NCBI GenBank assembly: GCA_036768485.1
Contig: JAVLUZ010000154.1
Span: 34,182,973-34,246,972 of the forward strand
Direction of reading: 5' to 3'
Source: Mermis nigrescens
Taxonomy: Eukaryota > Nematoda > Enoplea > Mermithida > Mermithidae
DNA length: 64,000 nt
Part shown: piece after piece, positions 51,989 to 63,980 of the stretch
Position numbering within the stretch: the stretch's first letter is position 1
Layout: the number at the start of each line of letters is the position of its first letter
Notes under the pieces: model-generated
Told to the model about the DNA's origin: nothing
Databases searched by the model: none
What the model saw: the letters and a program-made list of their open reading frames with translations, nothing else
Program-made: the position numbers and the translations under genes

Positions 51989-52277
51989 ATATTTTGTCAA
52001 CTTGACGGAGTATCGCTACAATCGTTTGGCCGAAAAAAGAGAAATTCGGATGAAACCGATCAAAAATTGTTTACTGTATCAGCAGACGAAAATTCAAAGT
52101 CTTTTGACCGAAATGAGGCCGCAGTTAATCAAGATATGAAGATGAAAAATTCCCCAGAAAATGAATTTTTACGAAACTCGGACGTGATGAGTCGTTTGAC
52201 TATCCACAGCGTTTTTACGATCGTGGACCGTTCAACAGCGTTAAGCAGTATTGAAACTAACAAGCTGCCAAAAAATA
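51989..52277 (+). CDS. NOAH/NompA-like exon j: furin-like site after the ZP domain
   Basis: A TTTCTTAG acceptor joins in phase 0: IFCQLDGVSLQSFGRKKRNS, then LFTVSADENSKSF, then MSRLTIHSVFTIVDRST. RKKR is a consensus furin-type cleavage site in the position normal for ZP proteins, between ZP domain and membrane anchor; cleavage there releases the polymerising ectodomain. The 3' end is taken at AATA|GTACAT (52277), which fits the phase of exon k; a donor at 52301 is an alternative. Confidence 0.75.
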
Positions 52278-52301
52278 GTACATTTTGGCTAATTTGGACC
52301 A

Positions 52302-53677
52302 GTACAGATGGGCGGGCAGCATTCAAATTCTGGGGGTCGAATGGATGGGGCTAAACTGCCGAAAATAGCACAGATAATTCAATTCTGGGGGTCTCTCAAT
52401 TTTTGAGGGGTCCGCCGGATTCTGGAAGATCCAGCTGGACTTCCAGAACTCCCGCCCATGTGTGACGAGAACAACCCCCCTAGTTCTATAGAGCCTAAGG
52501 ATTAAATTTTCCAACGTTTTTTGCAATTTTATGATACCAATGGAAAGAACTGAATAACAAACATCGAAAAAACGGTATATTCGCCCTTGCCATCAACTTT
52601 TCGGCACTTTTTAAATCATTTTAAATTTTTAGACTTCATGGTGTTACAATATTGCACAAATACAAAGTCGTCAAAGTGCGGAAACAAGTTGTAATTTCCA
52701 GCGAAAAATAAGAGACAAACAACTTAATGATCGATTTATGCGCAAACACTCGAGGGCAACTAATTAATTACCTGCGAAAAATTAATTGAAAATTAAGTAA
52801 TTTTTATTGAAATTAATAATTTAAGAAGATGCTTAATCACTTTGAAAAGTGATTGTTTTTTATTAGAATGAAAATATTTAAAAAAGTAAACTAATTTTAC
52901 TTCATCGAAAATTTTCCGACATTCCGACAGTAAAAAGTCGTTGAAGTGACGGTAAAAAAGTGTGATTTTCGGCGTATGAAAGATTTGAGCATAGAAAATG
53001 AAAAAGTTGAAAATAGATATTTTTTATCAGATGCAATAATTGGACAAAAATATAGTTATTCTCAAATTTTAAAAGCTTGTAATGAGAACGCTAACTTTTT
53101 CCTATTTAATTGATAACGAATACTATGTTACAATCGAGAAGGGTCCACTTCGGATAAGATACGAATAAATGGAAACTGGATTAAGATGATTAAATAAAAA
53201 TTAACATGAAAATAAATATAGACATAACATAAACATAAACATACATGAATCACCTGTACTACAGCATAAGTTTACATTTAAAATGCTGCATTTTGAACAT
53301 AAAAAGACACTGTAGTACGCCTGTTAATTATTTATTACAAAATGTAATACAGTGCGTTTCGAGTGCAAATTTTGACACGGAATTTTCAGCTCAGTAGCAC
53401 GGAACTTGCGAACTAAAAAATATCTTGACAAATTCTGAAAAATCATGAAGCATTGCTTCCATTTTATTGTAAGATATGAAGTTTAAAAAATTGTCTGAAA
53501 GAATACTATTAAATTGATATTTCAAAATTTCAAAATCCAAATTAAAATACTCATGTTATAAAACGAAGTTAGTTCGCCTCATTTCGGTTTTTCAATAAAA
53601 TTAGGACGATTCGTTTGAGTCGTATATATTTTCCTAAAATTGGGTATTTATTGTCGTATTTTTATCACCATTTTCAG
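52302..53677. other. AT-rich intron
   Basis: A family B MITE-like segment lies at about 52304-52470. The rest is AT-rich with no exon. Confidence 0.5.
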
Positions 53678-53848
53678 ACTTATTGACAACGAGCGACGAA
53701 ATTTGCTTCGCGAATAATATTTTTCTGCTCATTTTCGCCATCCCGTCGTTTTTGTGTTTTATCGAAGCAATAATCGTATTTAATCATTATCGCCGCGATG
53801 TGGCCGTTTTCGCTAAGTCGATTTGGCAAAATTTCGGCTATTGTCACG
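53678..53848 (+). CDS. NOAH/NompA-like exon k: transmembrane anchor
   Basis: A CATTTTCAG acceptor and a TCACG|GTAGGA donor. The frame reads LLTTSDEICFANNIFLLIFA, IPSFLCFIEAIIVFNHYRRD, VAVFAKSIWQNFGYCH. A ~22-residue hydrophobic segment followed by HYRRD (positive inside) is the expected C-terminal anchor of a ZP protein. It joins exon l in phase (G + GT). The longer open frame past 53848 is intron. Confidence 0.75.
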
Positions 53849-55309
53849 GTAGGAGCCAGATTCGGCCCGCTGCCCAAAATTTAAATAATAATAACGGATC
53901 TTATTCGTCTAAAACATTGACATGCGAATGCTGTTCGGCGACCATCGATTGTGCCGAAAATTTTCGATACGATCAAAGTCACGTGATCAAAATTTGTTAT
54001 AATAATGACGTTATTTATCGAAAATTATTATAAGAATTATTATACAAAAAAATGATTAAAGTTATTAAAAATTTTTAACGAAAAGATTTTCTAATTATTT
54101 TTTCCATGTTTTTGTATTTATTGCTCTATTTCCTTAACATGTTTTTGTCTATGTTAAGTTGATGGATTTCCATTTTATGTTTTTGCTGATGCTACTTTTG
54201 TTTTAGTTTAGGTTTTAACTGGTATCCGCTTTTTTTAGATAGGTTCACGTTTATTATTATTTTATGATTTATCCTACTTTCTCGGTTTTGCTTTTTGAGT
54301 TTTGGAGCCTTATGTTAAATTTTGTCATATTCAAGAATATGGACAAATTTTTTATGCAATAATTTTATTATTCGGCAATCAATAAACCAGAGTCGTTAAT
54401 TCAAGATGTATTATTCAAACTTTCAATTAGAATTAAAGTTTTAATTCTGATTTTTCTATTGCCAACGTTGTCGCTACTGAACAGTGAAAAGAAAAAAGAG
54501 AAAAGAGATTGAATCAATACAAAAATACTAAATAAGAAATAAGAATATGGCATACTGACAGACTTATGTTATTGGCTGAACACCTAGAAACACGATTTCG
54601 GTAAATATTTTACAGTGATCCCTTGATTTAATAAATAAAGTTTGATTATAAACTCTACAAAATGAGAGTGTCGATCGATTATTTATCTTTCAATTTTTAA
54701 AACGAAACTACATAAGTTATTCTTTTTGAAAGTTTTTCGGATTGTTTTTAAGTCTTATATATACAATTTAGTTTTTTAAATTCAGTTTTTATTGTAGTTT
54801 CTAGCTTTTCATAATCTCTGAAATCTTGGAGTAGGAAACTTAATAAATCTGGTAGATTCAATTGGAATCGAAAAAATATTGTTGACAGTCAAAACCCGAT
54901 GTGTTCTTCACATCACAAAATTGAGTATTTCTCTGACAAATTAATCTGGCATGTTGCTAACTTGCTACTGGGAAGGTCAACTGAGTCTTGTGCCACGTTA
55001 TAAAATCACTTATTTCTGTGACTAATTGACTTGGCACGTTGCCTGCTTTGAACCAGGAAGTCACACCAGAGTATCAAATGAATCTGTAAGCCTTTATTTT
55101 TCATATGGGTCGTCGAAAGATAATTATTTTTCACTAAACAACGATGAATTTTTAAATTGAAAATAATCCTAAATTCAGCGGAATTTGTGATGGTAGGACG
55201 GGTGAAAAATGACATAAATAATAACAACGTTGATTGAATAATTCATAAAAATATTAATATAAAAATTAGGATAAACAAAAATTAATAAATTAGTTACTTT
55301 CGTTTAAGG
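53849..55309. other. AT-rich intron, no gene seen
   Basis: A short direct duplication of text such as ATCACTTATTTCTGTGACTA / TGAGTATTTCTCTGACAAAT lies near 54915-55030. Nothing else was seen. Confidence 0.45.
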
Positions 55310-55553
55310 TTGTCTTCCGGCTTATTTTGATGCTGAGTATTACGACGAATCGAACAGCAGCGCCCACGACTGTCTAACAATTTTTGGCAATGCCAAAATC
55401 GCCGAAATGCGGGCAGATCCATTAAACGACGCCAGTTTTCGCCGAAAACTCAATACCAACATAATAATGTCTTATCGAGCGATTTTCGATGAAATGGACG
55501 AAGCTCCGATTGAAAAGCCGCCACCGCTTCCTAAAAGATTGCAAACAAATTGA
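55310..55553 (+). CDS. NOAH/NompA-like exon l: cytoplasmic tail and stop
   Basis: After a CGTTTAAG acceptor the frame reads CLPAYFDAEYYDESNSSAHD, CLTIFGNAKIAEMRADPLND, RRKLNTNIIMSYRAIFDEMD, then EAPIEKPPPLPKRLQTN and TGA at 55551-55553. The acidic/tyrosine-rich start and proline-rich end (PPPLPKR, an SH3-ligand-like motif) suit an intracellular tail. This is the gene's 3' end. Confidence 0.7.
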
Positions 55554-55795
55554 AAGTCCATTGAATTTTAGATTTTCATTGTAATTCAATTTTATCCAAA
55601 ATCACGTTTATTCCTTTGATTCTATTTAATCGGCAATTGACTAATATGAATAGAAAATTTGTGGATTTTTGAGAGCTGAATTTTGACGAGTTTAGTTTGA
55701 TCTTAAAATCAAAATGACAATAGTTCCAGAAAGAAGAAAAGAGCAATTTTGTGTGTGTGATTTACATAATAAAAAATTATAAATATGTTTTTACC

Positions 55796-57287
55796 TTCAC
55801 CGAAGCGCTTGCCGTGATTTGGGCGGAAGACCTTCCACCCATACTAAGTTGGACACCAAGCACAGATTCAAACCGACCACGCTCCGCTTTTTGGACTTTT
55901 CAAGAAAGAAAACAATTTGACTGGCAGGCTAGCGATATGGCACATTAATTTACAACAATTTAACTACACTCATACCCATCAATCCCAAGAAAAACACAAG
56001 AATGCTGACGCTGTTTCTCGACTTTTTGTAGCAAATATTTACGCCGAAGATCCACGGATTATAAGCGAACAACGAAAGGATGCTGATCTGATGCCTATCA
56101 TTGACTATTTATAAAACAGCACCCTACCCATTGACCCCACCTTTCAAAACTTAATTTTGTCAAAAACTACACTCTACTGCATGATAGATAAGTGCTTATT
56201 TAGACAGCTGAAGAAAAACAAGGGTGAAAATGCCATTAGCATCCCACTTTCACTACGTCAAGAGACACTAGAATCTTACCATGATGATCTTTTGTCTGGC
56301 CACTTTGGATTCGGAAAAAGTTATCAGTGTATCCGTCAAAAACATTTTCGGGAAGTGATGATAAATGACATAAAACGACAGTGTATGGAATGCTTAGGAT
56401 GTGCAACGCGCAAATCACCCACCCACAAAACACGTGCAGCTCTCTGCCCCTTGCCGGCAGAAGGTCCTTTTGATCGAGTAGCGACTGATATCCTCCGACC
56501 CCTCCATCTCACTCAAAATGGCAATAAATATATCATTGTTTTCACTGATTACTTAACGAATTGGGTTGAATTTTTCGCTCTTTCTGACTACACAGCTAAA
56601 ACAACTGCTCAAAAATTTGTAGAACGTATTTTATGCCGTCATTCGGCCCCAAAACAATCACTTTCTGACAAAGGAACAAATTATATGTCGAAACTTGTTC
56701 ATGAAATCAGTGCCCTTTGTAACACCAAAAAGATTAACACTACACCTTATCATCCCCAAACTGATAGACTAGTCGAGAAATTTAATCACACTTTAGCAAA
56801 TATGCTCTCCATGTATGTCAGCTATAATCAGCAAGATTGGGACGATGTCCTCCCCTATGTCACTTTCGCTTCGCAACAAATGAGCACAAATTTTTCCCAT
56901 TCGAACTTATCTATGGAAGGATCCCTAGACTTCTCATCGATGCTGCCCTTATTTTTCAAGCATCCTCGATACACGATTGACTTAGACGATTGTGTAATAG
57001 ATTTTAAAAACTATTTAACGCAAGCTAAAAGTATTGCACGAGAAAATATTTGACTAGCACAAGAAACTCAAAAAACTTATTATGATAAGAAAGTGAAGCA
57101 TGCAGACTATAAAATTGGAGATTTTATTATGATTTTCAACCCTAGCACACCCCAGGGTAAAACACATAAACTTATGCACCAGTGGAATAGACCTTTTAGG
57201 ATAAAATCTATAGAAACTCCAACTCTCAATTTTGAATCACTGGACGGAAAAAAGGAACTTGGGACTGTTCACTTTAATCGAACTTAA
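55796..57287 (+). pseudogene. Ty3/Gypsy-type pol relic (RNase H end and integrase)
   Basis: A degenerate RNase H tail (EALAVIWAE, then LQQFNYTHTHQSQEKHKNAD, AVSRL) is followed by a stop-containing linker. The integrase then reads HH-CC finger (YHDDLLSGHFGFGK...CMECLGCATR), core D (VATDIL), D (SLSDKGTNYM) and E (RLVEKFNHTLANM). The 298-codon integrase frame (56157-57053) ends at an in-frame TGA; the C-terminal domain continues after it (YYDKKVKHADYKIGDFIMIF...) to 57287. No LTR, gag or reverse transcriptase was found. Several conserved positions are altered, so it is inactive. Confidence 0.85.
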
Positions 57288-57665
57288 CTCTATAAGACTA
57301 ATATAAATGACAAAAAGGATAGGGAGGGTAAATTCTCCGCGACCAACCCGGAAACTTCACCTCCAAAGGAGGAAGGGGAAGAAACCCATAAATCGGACAC
57401 TATTCATCCTCACACGTTTAATTTACGTCATAAGAAGGAGTAAATCACAGATTATCGACTAATTAGCTTAAATTAGCTTAAAGTTATCCTAAACCGGTCC
57501 GTCGCATTTCAACTACTTAATTAACTTATGCAGAAAATCCTTAAAATAAATTAGAACTTCTTCATAATCATTTATAGTTCAATTAGCAACAACACACCGA
57601 GTGATCAACAATCTACCCAAAACCAAGAATTTAATTTGAAATCAACATTCAAACGTCCCCAACCA

Positions 57666-59982
57666 GGGCCCGGTTGCTCGACTCGACCATTAACTAATGT
57701 TTACCTTAACGTTAATGGTCACCTTAACGCAACCATTAATTAACGGTCGCGTTAAGTCAGATTTCCACCTTGACGGAACCATTAAAAAAATCGGGTTGCT
57801 CGACTCAACCATTAAGCTCGACTTTAAGGGAAGTCTAATGGTCGATTTAAATTTCGGTTGCTGGACTCCACCTTAGTGCAGCCATTAATTAAGGCTCAGT
57901 TTTTTAATGTCTACCTTAAAACCGGTTGCTCGACTGAAACCTTAACGCTCCCATTAAAAGTTTAATGGTTTCTTTAAGGTAAATTGGGTTGCTGGGCTTC
58001 ACCTTAACGACTTTAATGGTTTGGTTAAGGTTCATTAAGGTAGGTCGAGAGCTCCATTAACGAACTCATTGATTGTTTTTCACAATGAAAAATGGCGCTT
58101 CTTCTTATCGTTCCGATTTTTAATATTATGACAACTTCTCGCCGATTCGAAGTCAAAAGAAGTCCTATGACTAATTTCAATGACGACGAATTTTATGACC
58201 GATTTAGATTTAGCAAGTTATCCTTAATACTGAAGATTTCATAACAATAATATTAGTTTATCCTTTTTTTCTAGTTGCAGACAAGGCAACTAAGAGCGCT
58301 TCCTACTGACAATGCGAATTGCAGAAAAATGGCTGATACAAAACTCATATTTACACAAATAGATTTTTTTTAAGTATTAAATTTCTCCAACTACAAAATT
58401 TTATGACAATTAAAACGCGGTTCTTATAGAGACTTCATATATGCAATTATCGTTTTCACGAGATAACTCAATGATTACATCTCACACTTCAAAAGTAAAG
58501 CTTCTTTCATTATTTTTTTATGTAATAATATGATACATGCTCGTCGATCCACTGTCAAATGAAATCCATTGGTTCATTTTATTGACAATAAATTTTAATA
58601 AAGATTTTATTCAGGTATGGAAAAAACCCAGATTTGAAAATTTTGGGTTTTGGGTTTTTGATTTTTTCGGGTTTTTTGTGCTTTATTCGGGTTTTACTGG
58701 GTTTTTTCAATGGAAATGACAACTAGAGCTACATAAAGTAGCTAGGAATACTCCAACAGCTGCAAGACACGAGACAAACAAAGAGCAACAACTTTATTCA
58801 GCTAATATTGAAATCCAACAACAAAATCGATCGTTCACTGCGGTTGCCACATATATTTATTTATCTTCCTCTTCAATGCACGGACATTACCAGATTTTAA
58901 TAAAAAAATGCACTAGCTTTCGAAAAATATTAGGAAATAGAAAAATTGTTTGAACTCAAAAAAGTGTGGGCTTTTGAGGTGGCTGAATAAAAGCGCCCTG
59001 TTTTGCAGCATGGGATGGCAATTGAGAACTAGCATGGCATTGTGTTGACCAGACTGACTTTGGTTGGCCTTTACTAGTCGAAGGAACAGCATAAAGCAAA
59101 CAAAAAAGAGATTGGAAATACAATTTGAATCACCTACAGTATTTATTTCAGTCTATTTAAAAATTGGTATCCTGTGGATAAAAAAACCCAAAACCCAATG
59201 ATTTTTTGCACCCAAAAAACCCACGAAAAAACCCATAAAACCCAGTTTAAAAAAACCCAGCCTTGCCAACCCTGATTTTATTCGAGAACGAGTTTTTTCA
59301 ATTGACTTCTTCATTTTCTTTAGATGTTGCCGAAAATGTGCTAAAATCAAAATTGTATTTCCCTATCTTTATTTCTCTATTTTTTTAAAATTTACATATC
59401 ATCGCAAGCAACCAATTATTTTTTATCCAGACTAACAAGCGTTTTCATTTATTTTCCTGATTAAGTGTATCGCAGCCGAATTCGAACCAACACCAAAAGT
59501 CAAGCGCTAAAAGAGTAAAATAGAAGAAAATTCGAATTTTCAATGACTATGGTTCTCAACGTTTTATATCTATGTATTTTAACCAAAACATTAAAATTCT
59601 CATGAAATGCGTGTGAACTTAACACAACCATTAAACTTCCTTTAAGGAAACCATGAAGCTTTCCTTAATGCTACCATTAGATTTCCCTTGATGCAGCCAT
59701 TAAAGGTTTTTGTTAATGGTTTCTTTAATGGTACCCTTAAACTTCCCTTAACAAAAGCTCGACCATTAATTAATGGTCAAGTCGAGCAACCCGATTTTTA
59801 CGAACCTTAACGAAACCATTAGTTAAGGTTTTACCTTAAGGTTAATGGTTTCGTTAAGGGAATCTTAATGGTCGTTGGCGTTAAGGTGGAGTCGAGCAAC
59901 CGGCCGACCATTAAAAATTAATTTTTTTGGTTAGCAAAGGCAATCAAGTTAGCAATTAAGGTGAAGTCGAGCAACCGGGCCC
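57666..59982. mobile_element. Non-autonomous inverted-repeat DNA transposon, 2.3 kb
   Basis: It starts GGGCCCGGTTGCTCGACT and ends AGTCGAGCAACCGGGCCC. Subterminal regions (57666-58060 and about 59600-59982) are built from repeated GGTTGCTCGACT and CCATTAA/CCTTAA units in opposite senses. The core has no transposase. Inner GGGTTTT-rich (58616-58710) and AAAACCC-rich (59178-59275) stretches form a second, nested inverted pair. No target duplication was seen. Confidence 0.75.
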
Positions 59983-59989
59983 AGATCCA

Positions 59990-60540
59990 GATTCATTGAG
60001 ATTTTGCATAACCAAAACTGTAAATTAGTGGTCTCAAATATAAGGACTGTATCCCTGTCCCTGAAGTTTTGACCTTGGGAAACTATGCAATATAGATGAA
60101 CTTGTACTAAGATGATATTTTTTACGATACAGACAAAAAGCATACAGCCTTATGCTCGTAATGTTGCTAAATTGCTCACTTAATGTTGCAGGTTTTAATA
60201 CAAGTAAGCTAACTCGTGCAGCACACGCTATCAGAATAAAGTGTGGAATTTAAATAGTTTTGGGTATACAATACGAGTATTTCTGGCACATTTGGTGTGT
60301 GGTTAGGCTAGCATTATCATGATCGTTATCAATTAACAAGCAAAATTTTAAGCGCACAGGACGCAGCCTCACAAATACAAATTTCTGTTCAGATGCCAAA
60401 CAATTTACGTATTATGTTTATCTCTACAACTTGTCTTATTAACTTAGGCAATAGAAAATAAGGATTTTTGGATGCAATATGGGCAGATATACCCCTTTAA
60501 TTATGGCTAAATTCGGATATCTAAACATTTATTAAACTTT
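59990..60540. other. Unannotated stretch
   Basis: AT-rich DNA; nothing recognised before the relic repeat array. Confidence 0.5.
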
Positions 60541-60589
60541 CTTATGACTTTTACAAGCTTTGTTTTAAATTTTACAAGCTTTCTTCCGA

Positions 60590-60890
60590 CTTCCACAAAA
60601 AATCTTCCAAACCTTACAAAAAATGTTCCAAACTTTACAAAAAATTTCCAAACTTTACAAAAAATTTCCAAACTCTACAAAAAAAATTTCAAAACTTCAC
60701 AAAAAATTTCCAAAATTTACAAAAAAATTTCCAAACTCTGCAAAAGTCCTATGCTTAAGCACACAAAATTAATTCCAAACTCTGCAAAAAATTTCCCAAA
60801 CTTTACGAAAAATTTTCCAAACTTTACAAAAAAGTTTCCAAACTTTACAAAAATTTTTCCAAACCTTACAAAAAATTTCCAAAAAAATAC
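60590..60890. repeat. 21-bp array of the relic Polinton, array 1
   Basis: Units like TTTCCAAACTTTACAAAAAA match the array beside the intact TBP gene, including the shared spacer CCTATGCTTAAGCACACAAA. One plus-strand frame (60544-60933) is open across it. Confidence 0.85.
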
Positions 60891-61557
60891 AAAAATTTGT
60901 TCATTCAGATCAGAAATATTGTTAGCATGTTGAGAAAATAGAACTCTCAATGGACTTATACAAAAACGATCAAAACTCGTGTAGCACTTATTCTTCTATT
61001 GTATTTAAGTAGGTAATACTATTTTAAAAGCAATTTCCAATTATACCAATAAGACGAAAATCCCTAGCACTTGTTCTTTAATTTTAATCAATAAAATCAT
61101 GTGTTCACATAAGAAATTGTAAAGAATCGAGCATACCTAAAATCTTCTAATCAGACGATTTCTAAACACTGCATGAAATTTGTGGAATTTTAGGAGTTGT
61201 ATGTACAAAATTCAGTACTTTTGGATTATTTCATCTTTTCCATGTTTATTCTTGCAGATACGCAGCCTTCAAGCTATACTTTAGCTTGTCACCTTCATGT
61301 GCAATAACTTCACCTCCATAGGTATGCAACTTGAACAGCTTTACTGGTTTTTAATCGTATGCTCAAAGTAGCTCACTGCTCTCAGAATCTTTAAAATACG
61401 CACTGTTTACTTAATTCACAAGACATATATCACATTTTGCTGAAATGAGTCTTAAGTTTTATCCCAAATTTATTCTTAATATGCAGTATTTCGTCAATTC
61501 GAATCACTGGAATTACTGAAAAAAGATTTCTCAATCACTTAAAAAATGATTTTATTA

Positions 61558-61791
61558 TGGGTTCTGCTTATTCAGGTTATCGTATTATTCTATATAAATT
61601 TTAAGAGATGGTAAATGGGAAATGCATGCACGAAGTAGAAGTGTCTCCTGGTTTGATATACACATTTAGAAATGTAACATTTTTGCTCATTACAAGCGGA
61701 AAAATGATTCTTACAGCTGCAAAACACAAGCATGAGTTGCATATAGCATATAAAATAGTCTCAACAATACTTGATGTATGCCGAATTAAAT
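61558..61791 (+). pseudogene. Decayed second-repeat half of an element-encoded TBP
   Basis: The frame aligns with residues ~95-169 of the intact TBP at 22308-22826: GSAYSGYRIILYKF, a TAA where the intact copy has Tyr, then VSPGLIYTFRNVTFLLITSG, KMILTAAKHKHELHIAYKIV. One of the two kinking phenylalanines of this repeat is replaced (SPGL for LFPGL), the other by Ile (LLITSG). The first repeat is not recognisable. It shows that a TBP gene also sat in another element of this family. Confidence 0.85.
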
Positions 61792-61796
61792 AGTGA

Positions 61797-62000
61797 ATTT
61801 TCCAGACTTTACAAGAAATTTTCCAAACTCTGCAAAAGTCCTATGCTTTTAAGCACGCAAAATTAATTCCAAACTCTGCAAAATATTTTCCAAACTTTAC
61901 AAAAAATTTTCCAAACTTTAAAAAAAAATTCCAAACTTTACAAATAATTTCCAAACTCTACAAAATTTTTTTAAACTTTACATAAACTTTACAAAGGATA
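61797..62000. repeat. 21-bp array of the relic Polinton, array 2
   Basis: It directly follows the TBP relic, as in the intact element, and again carries a CCTATGCTTTTAAGCACGCA spacer. Confidence 0.85.
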
Positions 62001-62084
62001 TTCCAAATTTAGGCATTTTGATGGGCTGCGAGATAATAAATTTTACTCTTTTTAATCCTTTTGTAAAAGATTGATTCGCCAATG

Positions 62085-62225
62085 TGTTAGTCAACAAAAT
62101 GCGTCGATAAATCTGTATCACAAAAAATGCTACGCCAATGTGCTTATTATTAGTTGATAATTCCAAACAGGCTGCCGATGCGCAATATTACCAGCTGCAA
62201 AAAATTGCTTCGCTGATGCACAATC
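62085..62225. repeat. Remnant of a Polinton right TIR
   Basis: Phrases such as AGTCAACAAAATGCG, CCAATGTGCTTATTAT, GATGCGCAATATTACCAGCT and GCAAAAAATTGCTTCG follow the order of 26140-26300 in the intact right end. The integrase-side genes are missing between array 2 and this TIR. Confidence 0.75.
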
Positions 62226-62235
62226 ATATAGGAAG

Positions 62236-63140
62236 CGGTAGCTTCCTATATATATGTTTGACTTTAGGTGTGTTCCTATGTTTTCAATTGCCAGTTTTTT
62301 CCGGTTATTTCCTTAATAAAATCTTTGGATTTGATCGTATTTTGGTGATTTTTTCAGGATCGATAGTACTAACCAGACCATACTGCCATTTTCGAAGATT
62401 TTTGCTTAGCATCAAAATTTACATTTTTATTCAAGTGCAAATTTCAAAGTTTGCAAAAAAGCTGCCACGCTGTTTCAAGTGAAATAATGGATAAAAAATG
62501 TACAAATTCTTTTTATGAACCCTCCGAAGAAAAAAGTCAACACGTGTGCTTGGAAATTATTTTAAAACTTAAATTGAAGGAATCAAGTCGAATTTAAAAG
62601 TGCGGAAAAAATTAATTTTTTTAGTTTTTTATTTCTAGTCATGTGATACCTCATTCTGTTTGCCATGAAAAGTTACATCTAATCGTAGACTATTAGGTTT
62701 TTTAATCAGATGTGACACGAATGATTTGCATTTTTGTCTAGTGAAACATTTTAAATTTTAAGATTTCGCCATTTATTTCAAGATTTTCAGCGATGACCAG
62801 ACTTTTTATGTTGTTTTTATGTTATTCTAATTAGTACCAATCGTCCTGGATGTTGAACTTAAAATTTTTAATTTGTTGGTGATAAATTATTTGAATATGC
62901 AAATCGCGGGAGGAATTACATTTCTCTCACCTGTAAACAGGTTCACCTTGTTGTATTATGCATCAATCGATATAGAGCGTTTAAAACTACATATTGTCTC
63001 AGAATTTTAAGTCACAATTTTGAGTTTGGAATGTTTAGTCGTATAATTTAAATCCTGTATCATTCGAAGAATTTCGAGATTTTTTTGCAAGTTGAAAATC
63101 GATATCTTGCTTCGTTAGAATCGAACAGAGCTCGTTATTG
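62236..63140. other. Unannotated AT-rich stretch
   Basis: No exon, repeat family or RNA gene was recognised. Confidence 0.5.
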
Positions 63141-63149
63141 GGTCAGTAG

Positions 63150-63440
63150 CATTAGAGCGAAGGTATTCACAAGAGCGAAGGTATGCATAAGAGCGAAGGT
63201 AGTCAGAAGAGCGAAGGTATTCACAAGCGCGAAGGTATTCAAGGTAGTCAAAAGAGTGACCACACCTCGGTGTGGGGGTTTTGGGGTATGCACCCGCACG
63301 AGAAACCAAAATACCCCCTCCAGTAAAAAATACCCCCCAGAATTCAATTTTTGAAAATTTTTTCTGTTTTTTCGCAATATTTTGATGCCAATGGATAGTG
63401 CTCGATGAGAAACCTTTGCTCGTGTGAATACCTTCGCTCT
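63150..63440. repeat. Short tandem repeat split by a truncated family B MITE
   Basis: Units of ~17 bp (AGCGAAGGTATTCACAAG) run 63150-63255. A family B-like segment (63262-63412, GTGGGGGTTTTGGGGTATGC) follows, and an inverted unit (TGAATACCTTCGCTCTTC) appears at 63427-63444. Confidence 0.65.
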
Positions 63441-63862
63441 TCTGATAAAAATAATAAAACCTTAAATAATCTTTGAAAACCTTCCCGTTTTCTCCAAATT
63501 TTTTTTGATACATGGACAAAGCTCGTTGGGAAACGTCGAAAAATTAAGCACGCTATAGGTATATTAATTTCTCTTCTATGTATAATCACGTGTTTTAATT
63601 TAAGGATAAATTTCATGGTGCTTGCATCCCTGTTGTTCATCTAGATACTCAAGCGTTAATTTATGAAATGAGGGGATGGGGTTGTATTATGGTAGGTACA
63701 TTATTTGATTGTTCTTACGTCCTGCTTCAACGACTATAATTTTCTAAATTGTCTTTGAATTTTTGGCGAAAAATTGCTATTGAAAGGCTGTTTAGGTGAT
63801 GTTTTAATACACAAAAATATCATTTTAGCTTTAACCAAAATATTATTTTAACGTTTAAATAA

Positions 63863-63980
63863 ATTATGTGCATAGATGGGCAGCATTAAAACTCTGGGGG
63901 TCTAGCGGAAATTATCAATTTTTTGGGGTCCGCCAGATTCTGGGGGTCCAGAGACCCCCACGCCCATGTGTGATTATGTG
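63863..63980. mobile_element. Short family B MITE with exact 8-bp TSD
   Basis: A 102-bp element, 63871-63972, starts CATAGATGGGCAGC and ends CACGCCCATGTGTG. ATTATGTG is duplicated on both sides. Confidence 0.88.

Noticed and set aside
53849..54033. Extension of the transmembrane exon frame to 54033
   Set aside because: The GTAGGA donor at 53849 and the in-phase continuation at 55310 explain the gene better; the extension is AT-rich intron.
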